A stretch of 64,000 bases of DNA from contig NZ_CP038493.1 in NCBI RefSeq assembly GCF_004752005.1, positions 1,822,302 to 1,886,301 on the forward strand, written 5' to 3'. Position numbers and translations under genes: made by a program. Source of the stretch: Thalassotalea sp. HSM 43. GTDB lineage: Bacteria; Pseudomonadota; Gammaproteobacteria; Enterobacterales; Alteromonadaceae. Of this stretch, positions 1-8,033 are shown piece by piece (position 1 is the first letter of the stretch; every line of letters starts with the position of its first letter). The notes under the pieces are model-generated. The model made no database searches. It was not told the DNA's origin and was given only the letters and a program-made list of their open reading frames with translations.

Positions 1-174
1 TTTAACATTTTATCCACAAGATTAATGCAATTAGAGACATCTCTGCCCCAATTTATCATAACTTGCTATTATTCTCATTCGAGCTGGCTAAACAATGACT
101 AATTTCTTGTGCGACGTCTATCCCGCCAATGGTTGCAAACCATAATTTAACTTATAGAAATACCAAGGCTAAAC

Positions 175-208
175 AAAAAGGGACCACGATAATCGTCGGT
201 CCCTTTTT
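175..208. terminator. Bidirectional rho-independent terminator downstream of yghU
   Basis: Complementary arms AAAAAGGGACC (175-185) and GGTCCCTTTTT (198-208) enclose a loop that can itself pair (ACGAT/ATCGT). A-run and T-run flank the stem, so it can stop transcription in both directions. It lies 24 bp beyond the stop codon of the last gene of the minus-strand ars operon. The 174 bases before it hold no gene or motif that I recognise. Confidence 0.8.
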
Positions 209-231
209 ATTGTCGTAATTACATGTTTTGA

Positions 232-1086
232 CTACGGCGCTTTAGGCACCTTAGCAAAATCACTGGCGTCATGGCGTTCTGGCAACTGCTCATGAGGCTC
301 TCCCCAGTCACGGTTAACAATTTTACCGCGCTTAACCGTTTCGCGTTCTGCGAGTTCTTCTGCCCAGCGCACCAAGTGTGTATAGCTTTTCACATCAAGG
401 TATTCAGCCGCATCGTACAATAGACCTAAGACTAAACCACCGTACCAAGGGAATATCGCCATATCAGCAATGGTGTATTGATCACCACACATGTAATGAT
501 TGTTGGCCAGATGAATATCAAGCACATCAAGCTGGCGTTTGGTTTCCATAGCGAAACGTTCGATTGGGTATTCAAACTTTTCTGGTGCATAGGCATAAAA
601 ATGACCAAAGCCACCACCTAAATACGGGCCACTGCCCATTTGCCAAAATAGCCAGTTCATACATTGCGCCCGTTTTGCTGGGTCTTTCGGTACAAATTCA
701 CCGAATTTATCCGCCAGATACAGCAAGATAGACCCAGATTCGAATACATTTATCTCTTGCTCACCACTGCGATCGACCAGCGCCGGTATTTTCGAATTTG
801 GGTTCACCGCGACAAAGCCAGAAGAGAACTGGTCACTATCAAGGATTTTAATGATGTGCGCATCATACTCGGCTTCTTTAATGCCTTTGGCCAATAGCTC
901 TTCAAGCAAGATGGTAACTTTCACCCCATTTGGCGTTGCTAATGAATACAATTGCAACGGGTGTTTACCAACTGGCAATTGCTTTTCATGCGTCGCGCCA
1001 GCGATAGGGCGATTAATACTGGCAAATTGGCCACCATTGCCTTGTTTCCAAGTCCACACTTTTTCCGGTTGATAACCTTCGCTCAT
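232..1086 (-). CDS. yghU: YghU-type glutathione S-transferase / disulfide reductase
   Basis: A 284-residue cytoplasmic GST-fold protein that matches E. coli YghU (Nu-class) along its length as I remember that sequence. Seen: the N-terminal stretch KVWTW..NRP..G.THEK.LPVGKHPLQLYSL, a thioredoxin-like domain with the NPNSKIPAL cis-Pro loop and FESGSILLYLA, then the helical domain with the FLGGGFGHFY-like segment and a C-terminal RHDASDF. Known for the family: it binds two glutathione molecules and has disulfide-bond reductase activity without a catalytic cysteine. Its ATG overlaps the stop codon of gluconokinase (TAATG), so translation is probably coupled. It is the last gene of the seven-gene unit that starts at arsR. 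A thiol-redox role under arsenic stress is inferred only from this position. Confidence 0.93.
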   Translation of the reverse strand: MSEGYQPEKVWTWKQGNGGQFASINRPIAGATHEKQLPVGKHPLQLYSLATPNGVKVTILLEELLAKGIKEAEYDAHIIKILDSDQFSSGFVAVNPNSKIPALVDRSGEQEINVFESGSILLYLADKFGEFVPKDPAKRAQCMNWLFWQMGSGPYLGGGFGHFYAYAPEKFEYPIERFAMETKRQLDVLDIHLANNHYMCGDQYTIADMAIFPWYGGLVLGLLYDAAEYLDVKSYTHLVRWAEELAERETVKRGKIVNRDWGEPHEQLPERHDASDFAKVPKAP

Positions 1087-1604
1087 TACGATTCCTTATG
1101 CTTGTTAGTTAGCTGCTGCAGGCATTTGTCGACCACCTGCTCAATGCTGCAATCAATATCGACAATAAAGACATCGCCTTCATCATCAGGTCTTTGCAAT
1201 ATCGCAAATTGACTGGCCAGCATGGTATCTTTCATAAAATGATTGTGACGTTGCTGCATGCGTGTTTCGATCAATGACTGATCGCCATCAAGATAGATAA
1301 ACTGCAATCCCAGGGCACCTTCACGCAACATATTGCGATAAGATTTTTTTAGCGCAGAGCAAACCACAACACCACTTTGCTGCTGTTGCTGCCAAGTGCG
1401 CAGCAAAGCATTAATACTTTCAAGCCAAGGTTTGCGATCACTGTCGCTCAGTGCTTGGCCAGACGCCATTTTGTCGATGTTGCTTTGCGGATGCAGATCG
1501 TCACCATCAACAAACTTAGAACCGAGTTTTACGGCAATACTTTCACCAATAGTGGATTTACCACTACCCGATACGCCCATAACCACAATAACTTTCGCCG
1601 CCAA
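1086..1604 (-). CDS. gntK: Gluconokinase
   Basis: A 172-residue shikimate-kinase-fold enzyme that phosphorylates gluconate with ATP to 6-phosphogluconate, the entry to the Entner-Doudoroff and pentose-phosphate routes. Seen: N-terminal Walker A GVSGSGKST, the family segment DGDDLHP, DRKPWL, and CSALKKSYR. Length is normal. The start is a TTG at 1604: an AGGAG lies 6-7 bases upstream and VIVVMGVSGSGK follows directly. Only 13 bases separate it from the oxidoreductase upstream, and its stop overlaps the yghU start. No gluconate permease, edd or eda is in the window, so its gluconate source is not visible. Its membership in an arsenic operon is unusual. Confidence 0.93.
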   Translation of the reverse strand: MAAKVIVVMGVSGSGKSTIGESIAVKLGSKFVDGDDLHPQSNIDKMASGQALSDSDRKPWLESINALLRTWQQQQQSGVVVCSALKKSYRNMLREGALGLQFIYLDGDQSLIETRMQQRHNHFMKDTMLASQFAILQRPDDEGDVFIVDIDCSIEQVVDKCLQQLTNKHKES

Positions 1605-1617
1605 ATCGCTCTCCTAG

Positions 1618-2640
1618 CTACGACACATAAATCGTATTGCCACTATCACTGGCTTTTATCGCCGCTTCAATGATTTTAATCACTTGCCATGCTGACTCTG
1701 CACTAACTGGCGGGGCGTGCTGTTTTTGCAGTGCTAGCAAAAGCTGCTGATAAAACGCCAAATAGTTGCCTTGTTGCAAGGCCACCTGCTCATCACCGGC
1801 AACCGTTGATAAAGTCGCAAATCGTTCGGTATCATTGCCTAATGCCGTGACTGCCACACCCTGTGCTAACTGCTCTTCTTGATTATCAAGACCATAGATA
1901 TTTAGGCTGCCTTTATCGCCTTGCAGATTAAAACGGTGATTTTTGCCCGCATTAAAAGGGCTAGAGCCAAGCTGCACTTCAAGCTCGGGGTAATGCAAGG
2001 TAATTTGAAAATAGTCGGTGGTTTGGGAATGCTCGCGTAACGCTAAGCAACGCCCCGATACCGCCTCTGGCCAACCGAATAATTGCAACGACTGATCAAT
2101 TAAATGCGAACCCAGATCATACAAGGCGCCATTACCAGGGCCTGGGTGTTCTTTCCATTTATCACGCACGTCAGGCCTAAACCGATCAAAGCACGATGCG
2201 ACACGACGCAGGTTACCCAAGCGATTTTGTTCGATGACTTTTTTAACGGTTAGGAAATCACCGTCTAAACGACGGTTGTGATACACGGTCAATTGCCGTT
2301 GTTGACTTGCCGCCAGAGCAATAAGCTCTTCAGCCTGTTCACTGCTCACCGTAAACGGCTTTTCAACGACAACATGGCATGCTGCATTGAGCGCGGTTTT
2401 TGCCAGCTTAAAATGACTGTCATTGGGGCTAGTGATAATCACTAAATCGATATTAGCGCCGGCCAATAACTCCGCTAATGTCGGGTAAACCTGACACTCA
2501 GGGTACTGCTCTAAAATGGCCTGCTGCTGTGATGAGACAATGGCCCGCAGAGAATAGCCATCAACGGCGTTCACAAATGGTAAATGAAACACTTTCGCCG
2601 ATAAACCAAAGCCGACAACAGCCACATTGACGTTACTCAT
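1618..2640 (-). CDS. Gfo/Idh/MocA family oxidoreductase (YdgJ-like)
   Basis: A 340-residue NAD(P)-dependent dehydrogenase, probably acting on a sugar, sugar acid or inositol-like substrate. Seen: N-terminal Rossmann motif VVGFGLSAKVFHLPF, the signature EKPFTV (about residues 93-98), then the C-terminal alpha/beta domain with FDRFRPDVRDKW, GPGNGALYDLGSHLIDQ and TDYF. This pattern agrees with E. coli YdgJ, whose physiological substrate I do not know. It sits 9 bases after arsJ and 13 before gntK in the same unit. Inference: the oxidoreductase and gluconokinase may form a short sugar-acid route co-induced with arsenate efflux. The substrate cannot be read from the sequence. Confidence 0.88.
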   Translation of the reverse strand: MSNVNVAVVGFGLSAKVFHLPFVNAVDGYSLRAIVSSQQQAILEQYPECQVYPTLAELLAGANIDLVIITSPNDSHFKLAKTALNAACHVVVEKPFTVSSEQAEELIALAASQQRQLTVYHNRRLDGDFLTVKKVIEQNRLGNLRRVASCFDRFRPDVRDKWKEHPGPGNGALYDLGSHLIDQSLQLFGWPEAVSGRCLALREHSQTTDYFQITLHYPELEVQLGSSPFNAGKNHRFNLQGDKGSLNIYGLDNQEEQLAQGVAVTALGNDTERFATLSTVAGDEQVALQQGNYLAFYQQLLLALQKQHAPPVSAESAWQVIKIIEAAIKASDSGNTIYVS

Positions 2641-2649
2641 TGATGACCT

Positions 2650-3849
2650 CTATTTAGGTAGCTTGACGGACAATATTGCCGCAATAGCAATAAACGCGGC
2701 AGAAAAATACAAACACGCCTGTAAGCCGTATTCCTGAAACACCCAACCTGACAATATGGTGCCTATTAATCTGCCCATGGCATTGGCCATATAATAAAAG
2801 CCGACATCCATAGACACGCCATCACTGTCGGCGTAGCTGACAATCAGGTAGCTGTGCAATGACGAGTTGATGGCAAATAAGGCACCAAAAATAAGTAAAC
2901 CAACAATGAGTGCGGTTTCGCCATACTGTTGACTTGGCAATAACACAGCAATCAATAATGGCACCACTGCTAATATGGCTGCCCAGCCAACCGCGGCGCT
3001 GCCTGACGGGGTTTTCCCCTGCTTTTTACCGGTAAATCGTGGCGCTTGCGATTGCACAAAACCATAGGCAATCACCCAGGTCGCCATAAAGGTACCTATC
3101 CAGTAACGATCCCAGGCGAACACCGTCGCCAAATAAACCGGCAGTGCCACCACAAACCAAACATCGCGGGCACCAAATAAAAACATTCGCGCCGCCGACA
3201 ACCAATTTATGGCCTCACTTTTGGAAAATATTTCGCGGAATTTAGGTTTGGATTTGGCCTTACCTAAATCTTCAGATAGTGCGTATAAGCTAAACAGCCA
3301 TACCGCCAAGAGCATTACCGCCATCGCTAAAATAGCGCCGCGAAATTCCAGCAAGGTCAGCAATAAACCACCGAGAAAAAAGCCCACACCTTTGAGGGCA
3401 TTCTTAGAACCGGTAAGAATCGCCACCCATTTATACAGTGCGCCTTCTGCGCCTTTAGGTACCAATAATTTGATTGAGCTTTTGGCGCTCATCTTGTTCA
3501 AGTCTTTGGCAATACCAGACAACGCTTGCGCCGCCATGACGTAAGCGACGGTTAACCATTGATTCGGCACAGTGAGCATAAGCAAGGCAATAATTTGCAT
3601 CGCCAAGCCTATGTTCATGGTTTTATTGAGACCAAGTCTGGCGCCTAGCCAACCACCAATTAGATTGGTGATAACACCAAAAATTTCATAGAACAAAAAC
3701 AGCATGGCAATTGCCAGCGGGCTGTACCCCAATTGATGGAAGTACAGCACGACCAGCATTCTTAGTGCGCCGTCGGTTAAGGTAAACGCCCAATAATTAC
3801 CGGTAATGACCAGATACTGTTTTACCTGTTGCGACAGGTTTGCCAACAT
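2650..3849 (-). CDS. arsJ: Organoarsenical efflux MFS transporter ArsJ
   Basis: A 399-residue inner-membrane major-facilitator protein with about 12 hydrophobic segments. Seen: the characteristic opening (Q..KQYLVITGNYWAFTLTDGALRMLVVLYFHQLGY, broken here) and the cytoplasmic loop segment KDLNKMSAKSSIKLL, which mark ArsJ rather than a general MFS carrier. Known: ArsJ exports 1-arseno-3-phosphoglycerate made by its partner GAPDH; the product breaks down outside to arsenate, giving As(V) resistance without arsenate reduction. The partner gapdh is directly upstream (9-base gap), which strongly supports the call. The ATG at 3849 starts directly at the conserved N-terminus. Confidence 0.95.
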   Translation of the reverse strand: MLANLSQQVKQYLVITGNYWAFTLTDGALRMLVVLYFHQLGYSPLAIAMLFLFYEIFGVITNLIGGWLGARLGLNKTMNIGLAMQIIALLMLTVPNQWLTVAYVMAAQALSGIAKDLNKMSAKSSIKLLVPKGAEGALYKWVAILTGSKNALKGVGFFLGGLLLTLLEFRGAILAMAVMLLAVWLFSLYALSEDLGKAKSKPKFREIFSKSEAINWLSAARMFLFGARDVWFVVALPVYLATVFAWDRYWIGTFMATWVIAYGFVQSQAPRFTGKKQGKTPSGSAAVGWAAILAVVPLLIAVLLPSQQYGETALIVGLLIFGALFAINSSLHSYLIVSYADSDGVSMDVGFYYMANAMGRLIGTILSGWVFQEYGLQACLYFSAAFIAIAAILSVKLPK

Positions 3850-3858
3850 AGTCTTGCC

Positions 3859-4866
3859 TTATTTGTCGCTTAAACCCACTTTGCGCGCTAATTCTGCGGT
3901 GCGATTAGCGTAACCCCACTCATTGTCATACCAAGCGTATAACTTAAGTTGCGTGCCATTGATCACCATGGTTGATAACGCATCAATAACCGATGAACGT
4001 GGATCGGTTTTATAGTCTATCGACACCAATGGACGTTCTTCAAAGCCAAGAATATCTTTGAGTTCATTATCCGCTGCCGCTTTTAACGCGTCATTTACTT
4101 GTTGCTCGGTGACCGCTTGCTTCAATTCAAACACACAATCGGTAATCGATGCGTTCGCCAAAGGCACACGTACCGCATGACCATTTAAGCGACCTTTTAA
4201 CTCAGGGAAAATATGAGTGATGGCTGTCGCCGATCCTGTGGTGGTTGGAATCAAGCTCATGCCACAAGCACGGGCTCGTCGCAGATCTTTATGCGGTGCA
4301 TCTAATATCGTTTGTGTATTAGTGATGTCATGTATGGTGGTCATTGAGCCATGCTCGATGCCAAAGTTTTCATGAATGACTTTCACCACCGGTGCCAAAC
4401 AGTTGGTCGTACAACTTGCAGCAGTAACAATGGGGTGTTGTTCTGGTTGATAGAGGTGTTCATTTACGCCCATAACCACATTGAGCACGCCCTCTTCTTT
4501 CACCGGTGCGCTAACTACGACACGCTTTACGCCCTGATCAAGATAGGCTTGCAACAAGGCTTTGGTCTTCATTTTGCCACTGGCTTCAATAACCACGTCA
4601 CAACCTGACCAATCCGTCTCGGCGATTGTTTTATTTTGGCTGCATGGAATAACGTTACCATCAACCAACATATTGTTGCCGTCGCTCGTTGCTTGGTGGT
4701 GCCAAATGCCATGCACCGAATCAAACGTTAACAAGTGCGCCAATGCTTCTGCATTACCTGCAGGATCATTAATCTGTACAATCTCAATATCTTGCCAATC
4801 AAATGCGGCACGCATTGATAAGCGACCCATGCGGCCAAAGCCATTGATACCAATTTTAATGGTCAT
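3859..4866 (-). CDS. gap: ArsJ-associated glyceraldehyde-3-phosphate dehydrogenase
   Basis: A 335-residue type I GAPDH. Seen: NAD-binding [14 protein letters not shown] at the N-terminus, the catalytic segment SCTTNC with Cys152, His179 in TTIHDIT, and C-terminal [11 protein letters not shown]. All core residues are present, so the enzyme should be active. Known: in arsJ operons this paralogue uses arsenate in place of phosphate and forms 1-arseno-3-phosphoglycerate for export. It is flanked by a phosphatase gene 12 bases upstream and arsJ 9 bases downstream, which separates it from a housekeeping gapA/gapB. The ATG at 4866 follows an AGGAA site. An ordinary glycolytic role is a less likely alternative. 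Confidence 0.93.
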   Translation of the reverse strand: MTIKIGINGFGRMGRLSMRAAFDWQDIEIVQINDPAGNAEALAHLLTFDSVHGIWHHQATSDGNNMLVDGNVIPCSQNKTIAETDWSGCDVVIEASGKMKTKALLQAYLDQGVKRVVVSAPVKEEGVLNVVMGVNEHLYQPEQHPIVTAASCTTNCLAPVVKVIHENFGIEHGSMTTIHDITNTQTILDAPHKDLRRARACGMSLIPTTTGSATAITHIFPELKGRLNGHAVRVPLANASITDCVFELKQAVTEQQVNDALKAAADNELKDILGFEERPLVSIDYKTDPRSSVIDALSTMVINGTQLKLYAWYDNEWGYANRTAELARKVGLSDK

Positions 4867-4878
4867 GTTGTCATTCCT

Positions 4879-5376
4879 CTACAGCGAAAATTTTTCGAAA
4901 AAATCTAATTGTTCAGCATTTTTAAGTGCTTTCGGTCTTAGCTCTTGTACAGAGCGTATGATTGTCTGATCAGCGTAACCTAACTGCTTCATGATCAAAG
5001 CAATCACTAAACCTGTGCGCCCGCTACCACCTTTGCAATGCACTGCAATCGTGCCGTTATTAGCAAGTACCGCGATAATGTCATTAATGGCAGCGGCAAA
5101 AGCGATATTAAAATCTTGAGTTGGTGCCGCATCATCTTTGATGGGCAACTGATGCCAACGAATACCTGCAGCGGTGACTTGTTCACCAAGATCAGCGACG
5201 TCCAAGCGTTGTAGTTCTTCATCGTAATTGGTTGAGATGATCATCTCTGCGCCGGCTTGCTTTAAAGTTGAAATGGCATCTTGCAACGTCGTTGCTTTGG
5301 TGCCTGGGCACGGGGTGAAAATAAATTGGCCATTATCTGTCAATGGCATAACGTCATATGGGTGTTTATCGGTCAT
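4879..5376 (-). CDS. CDKN3-like dual-specificity phosphatase in the ars operon
   Basis: A 165-residue cysteine-phosphatase-fold protein. Seen: the P-loop HCKGGSGRTG with nucleophile Cys114 and Arg120, which fits the HCxxGxxR(S/T) pattern. Acidic candidates for the general acid lie upstream at Asp81-Asp82 in LPIKDDAAP. No membrane segment or signal peptide. Known: this fold covers protein tyrosine/dual-specificity phosphatases, and two arsenate reductase groups (Acr2/Cdc25 type and low-molecular-weight-PTP type ArsC) arose from phosphatase-like folds. It lies between arsR and gapdh with 10- and 12-base gaps, so it is almost surely co-transcribed with them. Inferred options are an arsenate reductase that makes the As(III) inducer, or a phosphatase on a sugar phosphate or protein. 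None is proven by sequence. Confidence 0.82.
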   Translation of the reverse strand: MTDKHPYDVMPLTDNGQFIFTPCPGTKATTLQDAISTLKQAGAEMIISTNYDEELQRLDVADLGEQVTAAGIRWHQLPIKDDAAPTQDFNIAFAAAINDIIAVLANNGTIAVHCKGGSGRTGLVIALIMKQLGYADQTIIRSVQELRPKALKNAEQLDFFEKFSL

Positions 5377-5386
5377 AGTTGGTTCT

Positions 5387-5725
5387 CTAACAACATTTAT
5401 CAGGACGATTTTGCATTAAGCTTAGCCTTTGCGCAGCATCAGACAAGTAGTTTTGATTATGCTGCAAACTGGTTTCTAGTACGTGCTGACACCATTGCGG
5501 TAAGGCGGGGTTTAAACGATAAAACACCCATTGTTTTTGTTTGCGATCGACCAGCAGATTCTGTTGTTTTAACAGCGCCAAGTGACGGGATATTTTAGGT
5601 TGGCTGCATTGCAATGCTTCGACCAACTCACAAACACATAATTCCTGCTCAGCGACCACCAACAACAAGGTCTGTAATCGGGTGTCATCAGCCAGTGCTT
5701 TATAAAATTCTACGGCAGTTAACAT
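5387..5725 (-). CDS. arsR: ArsR family As(III)-responsive repressor
   Basis: A 112-residue winged-helix repressor of the ArsR/SmtB family. Seen: LADDTRLQTLLLV, then ELCVCEL with Cys30 and Cys32, the CxC metalloid site on helix alpha-3, and the recognition helix QPKISRHLALLKQQNLL. A further CC pair closes the protein. Known: As(III) or Sb(III) binding to the cysteines releases DNA. It is the first gene of the seven-gene unit. Its ATG at 5725 has a GAGGTG site upstream, and a palindromic operator overlaps its promoter, so it should repress its own operon. Confidence 0.94.
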   Translation of the reverse strand: MLTAVEFYKALADDTRLQTLLLVVAEQELCVCELVEALQCSQPKISRHLALLKQQNLLVDRKQKQWVFYRLNPALPQWCQHVLETSLQHNQNYLSDAAQRLSLMQNRPDKCC

Positions 5726-5752
5726 AGTTCACCTCTTCAACATACGAAATAC

Positions 5753-5781
5753 ATTATATATGAATATTCATATATGGCAAA
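5753..5781 (-). promoter_or_regulatory. ars operon promoter with overlapping ArsR operator
   Basis: Read on the minus strand: -35 TTTGCC (5781-5776), 17-base spacer, -10 TATAAT (5758-5753), 28 bases before the arsR ATG. A perfect 20-bp palindrome, ATATATGAATATTCATATAT, covers 5756-5775. It fills the spacer and enters the -10. The core ATATGAA..TTCATAT is the usual type of ArsR/SmtB operator. A repressor bound here would block RNA polymerase directly. Elements are seen; ArsR binding is inferred. Confidence 0.8.
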
Positions 5782-5980
5782 TTAAATGGCTTGGAGTAAC
5801 GCTTTGGTTGGTCTATACCTTAAGGGCAACATTTAATTTGCACAGGTTTAGGCGCACTAGCGAATCTATTTTTTAGATTGATACAATAAATTTTATTCGT
5901 TTTAATTAATTAGGGTTAGCATCCATACTTACCGTAGATTCGCCGTGTGGCAAAAAGATTAATACTTAAGTGGAGTCCCC

Positions 5981-6712
5981 ATGTTAGAGAACAGAGAAGG
6001 TTCAACCGTACCAAGCGTAAACTTTAAAACTCGTGTAAATGACGAGTGGAAGACCATCAGCAGCGATGACTTATTTAAAGGCAAAACCGTCATCGTGTTT
6101 TCATTGCCAGGCGCCTTTACGCCAACATGTTCAAGTACACACTTACCAAGATATAACGAATTAGCGCCTACCTTTAACAAGCACGGTATTGACGACATCA
6201 TTTGTATGTCCGTCAATGACACCTTTGTTATGAACGCCTGGGCGCAAGACCAAGAAAGCGACAATGTTACCTTGATTCCAGATGGCAACGGCGAGTTCAG
6301 CGACGGTATGGGCATGTTAGTCGACAAAGCGGACTTAGGCTTTGGCAAGCGCAGCTGGCGCTACTCTATGCTGGTTAAAGACGGCGTTATCGAAAAAATG
6401 TTTATTGAACCAAACGTGCCAGGTGACCCATTTGAAGTATCTGATGCTGACACCATGCTAGCGCATGTTGCGCCAGATGCAGTGAAACCACAAGCGGTAA
6501 GTATTTTTACTAAACCGGGCTGTCCTTTCTGTATTAAAGCGAAAGAATTGCTAACAGACAATGGCTACCAATACGAAGAAATTTTACTCGGTAAAGATGC
6601 CAGCTTAACCTCATTAAAAGCTATTACTGGCCGCGATACAGTGCCACAAGTCTTCGTAGACAATAAGCACATTGGTGGCAGCGACGAGTTAGCGGTATTT
6701 CTGCAACTCTAA
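5981..6712 (+). CDS. Peroxiredoxin-glutaredoxin fusion (hybrid Prx5)
   Basis: A 243-residue cytoplasmic thiol peroxidase with its own reductant domain. Seen: a Prx5-type domain (about 1-160) with the peroxidatic Cys50 in [14 protein letters not shown], a short linker, and a glutaredoxin domain (about 170-243) with CPFC at 181-184 and the TVPQVFVD and GG(S/C)D motifs. Known: such hybrids reduce H2O2 and alkyl peroxides with glutathione, as in Haemophilus PGdx. GGAG lies 7-10 bases before the ATG. It is divergent from arsR with a 255-bp gap and stands alone, closed by a strong terminator. Regulation by OxyR is common for the family, but I see no clear site. Confidence 0.95.
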   Translation: MLENREGSTVPSVNFKTRVNDEWKTISSDDLFKGKTVIVFSLPGAFTPTCSSTHLPRYNELAPTFNKHGIDDIICMSVNDTFVMNAWAQDQESDNVTLIPDGNGEFSDGMGMLVDKADLGFGKRSWRYSMLVKDGVIEKMFIEPNVPGDPFEVSDADTMLAHVAPDAVKPQAVSIFTKPGCPFCIKAKELLTDNGYQYEEILLGKDASLTSLKAITGRDTVPQVFVDNKHIGGSDELAVFLQL

Positions 6713-6732
6713 GCCTCTAAACTGATCTTTTT

Positions 6733-6773
6733 AACAGGCTAATTGGTATATCTAATTAGCCTGTTTTGTTTTT
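6733..6773 (+). terminator. Rho-independent terminator of the Prx-Grx gene
   Basis: Perfect 12-bp arms AACAGGCTAATT (6733-6744) and AATTAGCCTGTT (6754-6765), a 9-base loop, then TTGTTTTT. It starts 20 bases after the stop codon of the peroxiredoxin gene. Confidence 0.9.
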
Positions 6774-6874
6774 ACTGTGCTTTGACAACGCGGGCTAGAC
6801 GACACTGCCTTTGCAAGCCACAAGTCTTAAGACCTGAGCTTGAAACAAATGATGTTGTAACGGTGTGTCGCGTT

Positions 6875-6904
6875 GTCCGGTATAGGGAATTGCCGGGCTT
6901 TTTT
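6875..6904 (+). terminator. Orphan rho-independent terminator
   Basis: GTCCGG (6875-6880) pairs with CCGGGC (6893-6898) with one G-U pair and is followed by six T. The previous plus-strand gene already has its own terminator 100 bases upstream, so this one may end a separate short transcript. A TTGACA lies at 6782-6787, but no good -10 follows it. Confidence 0.55.
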
Positions 6905-7049
6905 GTGCATGGATGTATTTAGCAGCTCACTGGCATCCCGCCACCGCTGCATACCTCACATCCTTGTGTATATGCCCGGAAGGCAGGATAGCCTGAGAGG
7001 GTTTTGCCTCTGGCAATATGTACGCTTCTGATCTTGCTCTTGCTCTTTT

Positions 7050-7145
7050 CTTAGTCCTTAGCCCTTAGTACTTACCTCGCTATCCTTAGCTCTTCCTAGT
7101 CCCTAGTCCCTAGAACCTTTATCCCCCCTAGAACCTTTATCCCCC
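7050..7145. repeat. Heptanucleotide repeat tract and 18-bp duplication
   Basis: From 7050 the sequence runs in 7-base units: CTTAGTC, CTTAGCC, CTTAGTA, CTTACCT, CGCTATC, CTTAGCT, CTTCCTA, GTCCCTA, GTCCCTA (to 7112). It then continues into two copies of TAGAACCTTTATCCCCC with an 18-base period. On the other strand the first units read (T)AAGGGC- and TAAGGAC-like, the same type as the tract after ubiK. Confidence 0.7.
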
Positions 7146-7220
7146 TTAAAACTAAACTCCACCGGCGTTTTGATATATCATTAAGGGATATCGAATTTTA
7201 CTGTCATACAGGCCAACAAC

Positions 7221-7460
7221 TTGGAACAACAACCGTACAACCCGCTTCACGGCATCACCTTAAAAACCATCGTTACTGAGTTGGAAGCCCACTTTGGCTT
7301 TGAAGAGCTGGGCCAGCGCATCAAGATACGTTGCTTTACCCACGATCCGAGCATTAAATCCAGTCTAAAATTCTTACGTAAAACACCTTGGGCAAGAACA
7401 AAAGTAGAAGAGCTGTATATTCGCAACAGGCACGACATAAAACACAGCCCACAACCTTAA
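7221..7460 (+). CDS. VF530-family DNA-binding protein (DUF2132)
   Basis: A 79-residue basic protein of the VF530 family, named after a Vibrio fischeri protein of known structure. Seen: the family core [53 protein letters not shown], spread over residues 6-70. The reading frame has no ATG before the conserved core; the best start is TTG at 7221, with at most a weak ribosome site. It is followed 10 bases later by the GFA-family gene, so the two may share a transcript. Cellular role unknown; DNA binding comes from the family description. Confidence 0.88.
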   Translation: MEQQPYNPLHGITLKTIVTELEAHFGFEELGQRIKIRCFTHDPSIKSSLKFLRKTPWARTKVEELYIRNRHDIKHSPQP

Positions 7461-7470
7461 AGAGGCAAGT

Positions 7471-7890
7471 ATGGCAATCGAAACAACCTATAATGGCAGC
7501 TGCTTATGCGGCCAAGTGACGTATCAAATCGAAACACCATTAAGTATTTTTCAATATTGTCATTGCAACCGCTGTCGCAAAGTTACCGGCTCAGGATTTG
7601 CGCCAAATATATTTGTGCCACTGTCGCAATTCAAATGGCTAACCGGTGAGAACCTGCTAAAACGCTATGAAATTCCAGATGCGAAATACTTTGCCAGCTG
7701 TTTTTGTGGTCAGTGTGGTTCAAACCTACCTTGGTTGACTAAAACCGGGCAAATTTATGTGTTGCCAGCGGGTACGTTGGACGATGAAATAGAAATAAAG
7801 CCAAGTCAAAACATCTTTTGCGACGAACGCCCCAATTGGCACGTCGGCTGCAATGAATTAAAAATGCGCCCACAAGGGCCAAATAGTTAA
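7471..7890 (+). CDS. GFA family protein (DUF636, zinc-binding)
   Basis: A 139-residue protein of the Gfa/CENP-V fold, related to glutathione-dependent formaldehyde-activating enzyme. Seen: the three cysteine clusters CLCG (residues 11-14), CHCNRCRK (about 30-37) and CFCGQCGS (about 77-84), which hold two zinc ions in the family. AGAGGCAAG lies just before the ATG. Substrate is unknown; only some members act on S-hydroxymethylglutathione, and no formaldehyde dehydrogenase gene is nearby. It probably forms a two-gene unit with the VF530 gene. Confidence 0.88.
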   Translation: MAIETTYNGSCLCGQVTYQIETPLSIFQYCHCNRCRKVTGSGFAPNIFVPLSQFKWLTGENLLKRYEIPDAKYFASCFCGQCGSNLPWLTKTGQIYVLPAGTLDDEIEIKPSQNIFCDERPNWHVGCNELKMRPQGPNS

Positions 7891-8033
7891 TATTTATCAT
7901 TAACTTATGGTAACCATTAGATTTTGCATAGCACTCTTTGCAGTACTGTTTGCTAATAAATTGTTATCCAATTGAGCCAGATCAATATTCTCTAAAATCG
8001 TCGCTGTACTCTAAACATAAAAGGAGAACAGCG

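Larger units (their letters stand above)
6713..7220. other. 508-bp non-coding region with two terminators and repeats
   Basis: No convincing ORF on either strand. It holds the Prx-Grx terminator and a second GC-stem terminator with no gene in front of it (6875-6904). A heptanucleotide repeat tract follows (7050-7112), then a duplicated 17-base unit TAGAACCTTTATCCCCC (7111-7127 and 7129-7145). The stretch 6905-7049 shows nothing that I can name. Confidence 0.7.

Noticed and set aside
1-174. Possible gene fragment at the window start
   Set aside because: No open frame or motif of any size on either strand before the terminator.
4351-4608. Plus-strand ORF opposite gapdh
   Set aside because: Antisense to conserved GAPDH codons including SCTTNC; no likeness to any family.
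7938-8033. Longer start for the DksA-like protein
   Set aside because: The extra residues are not family-like, and the start at 8034 has a clear AAGGAGA site.
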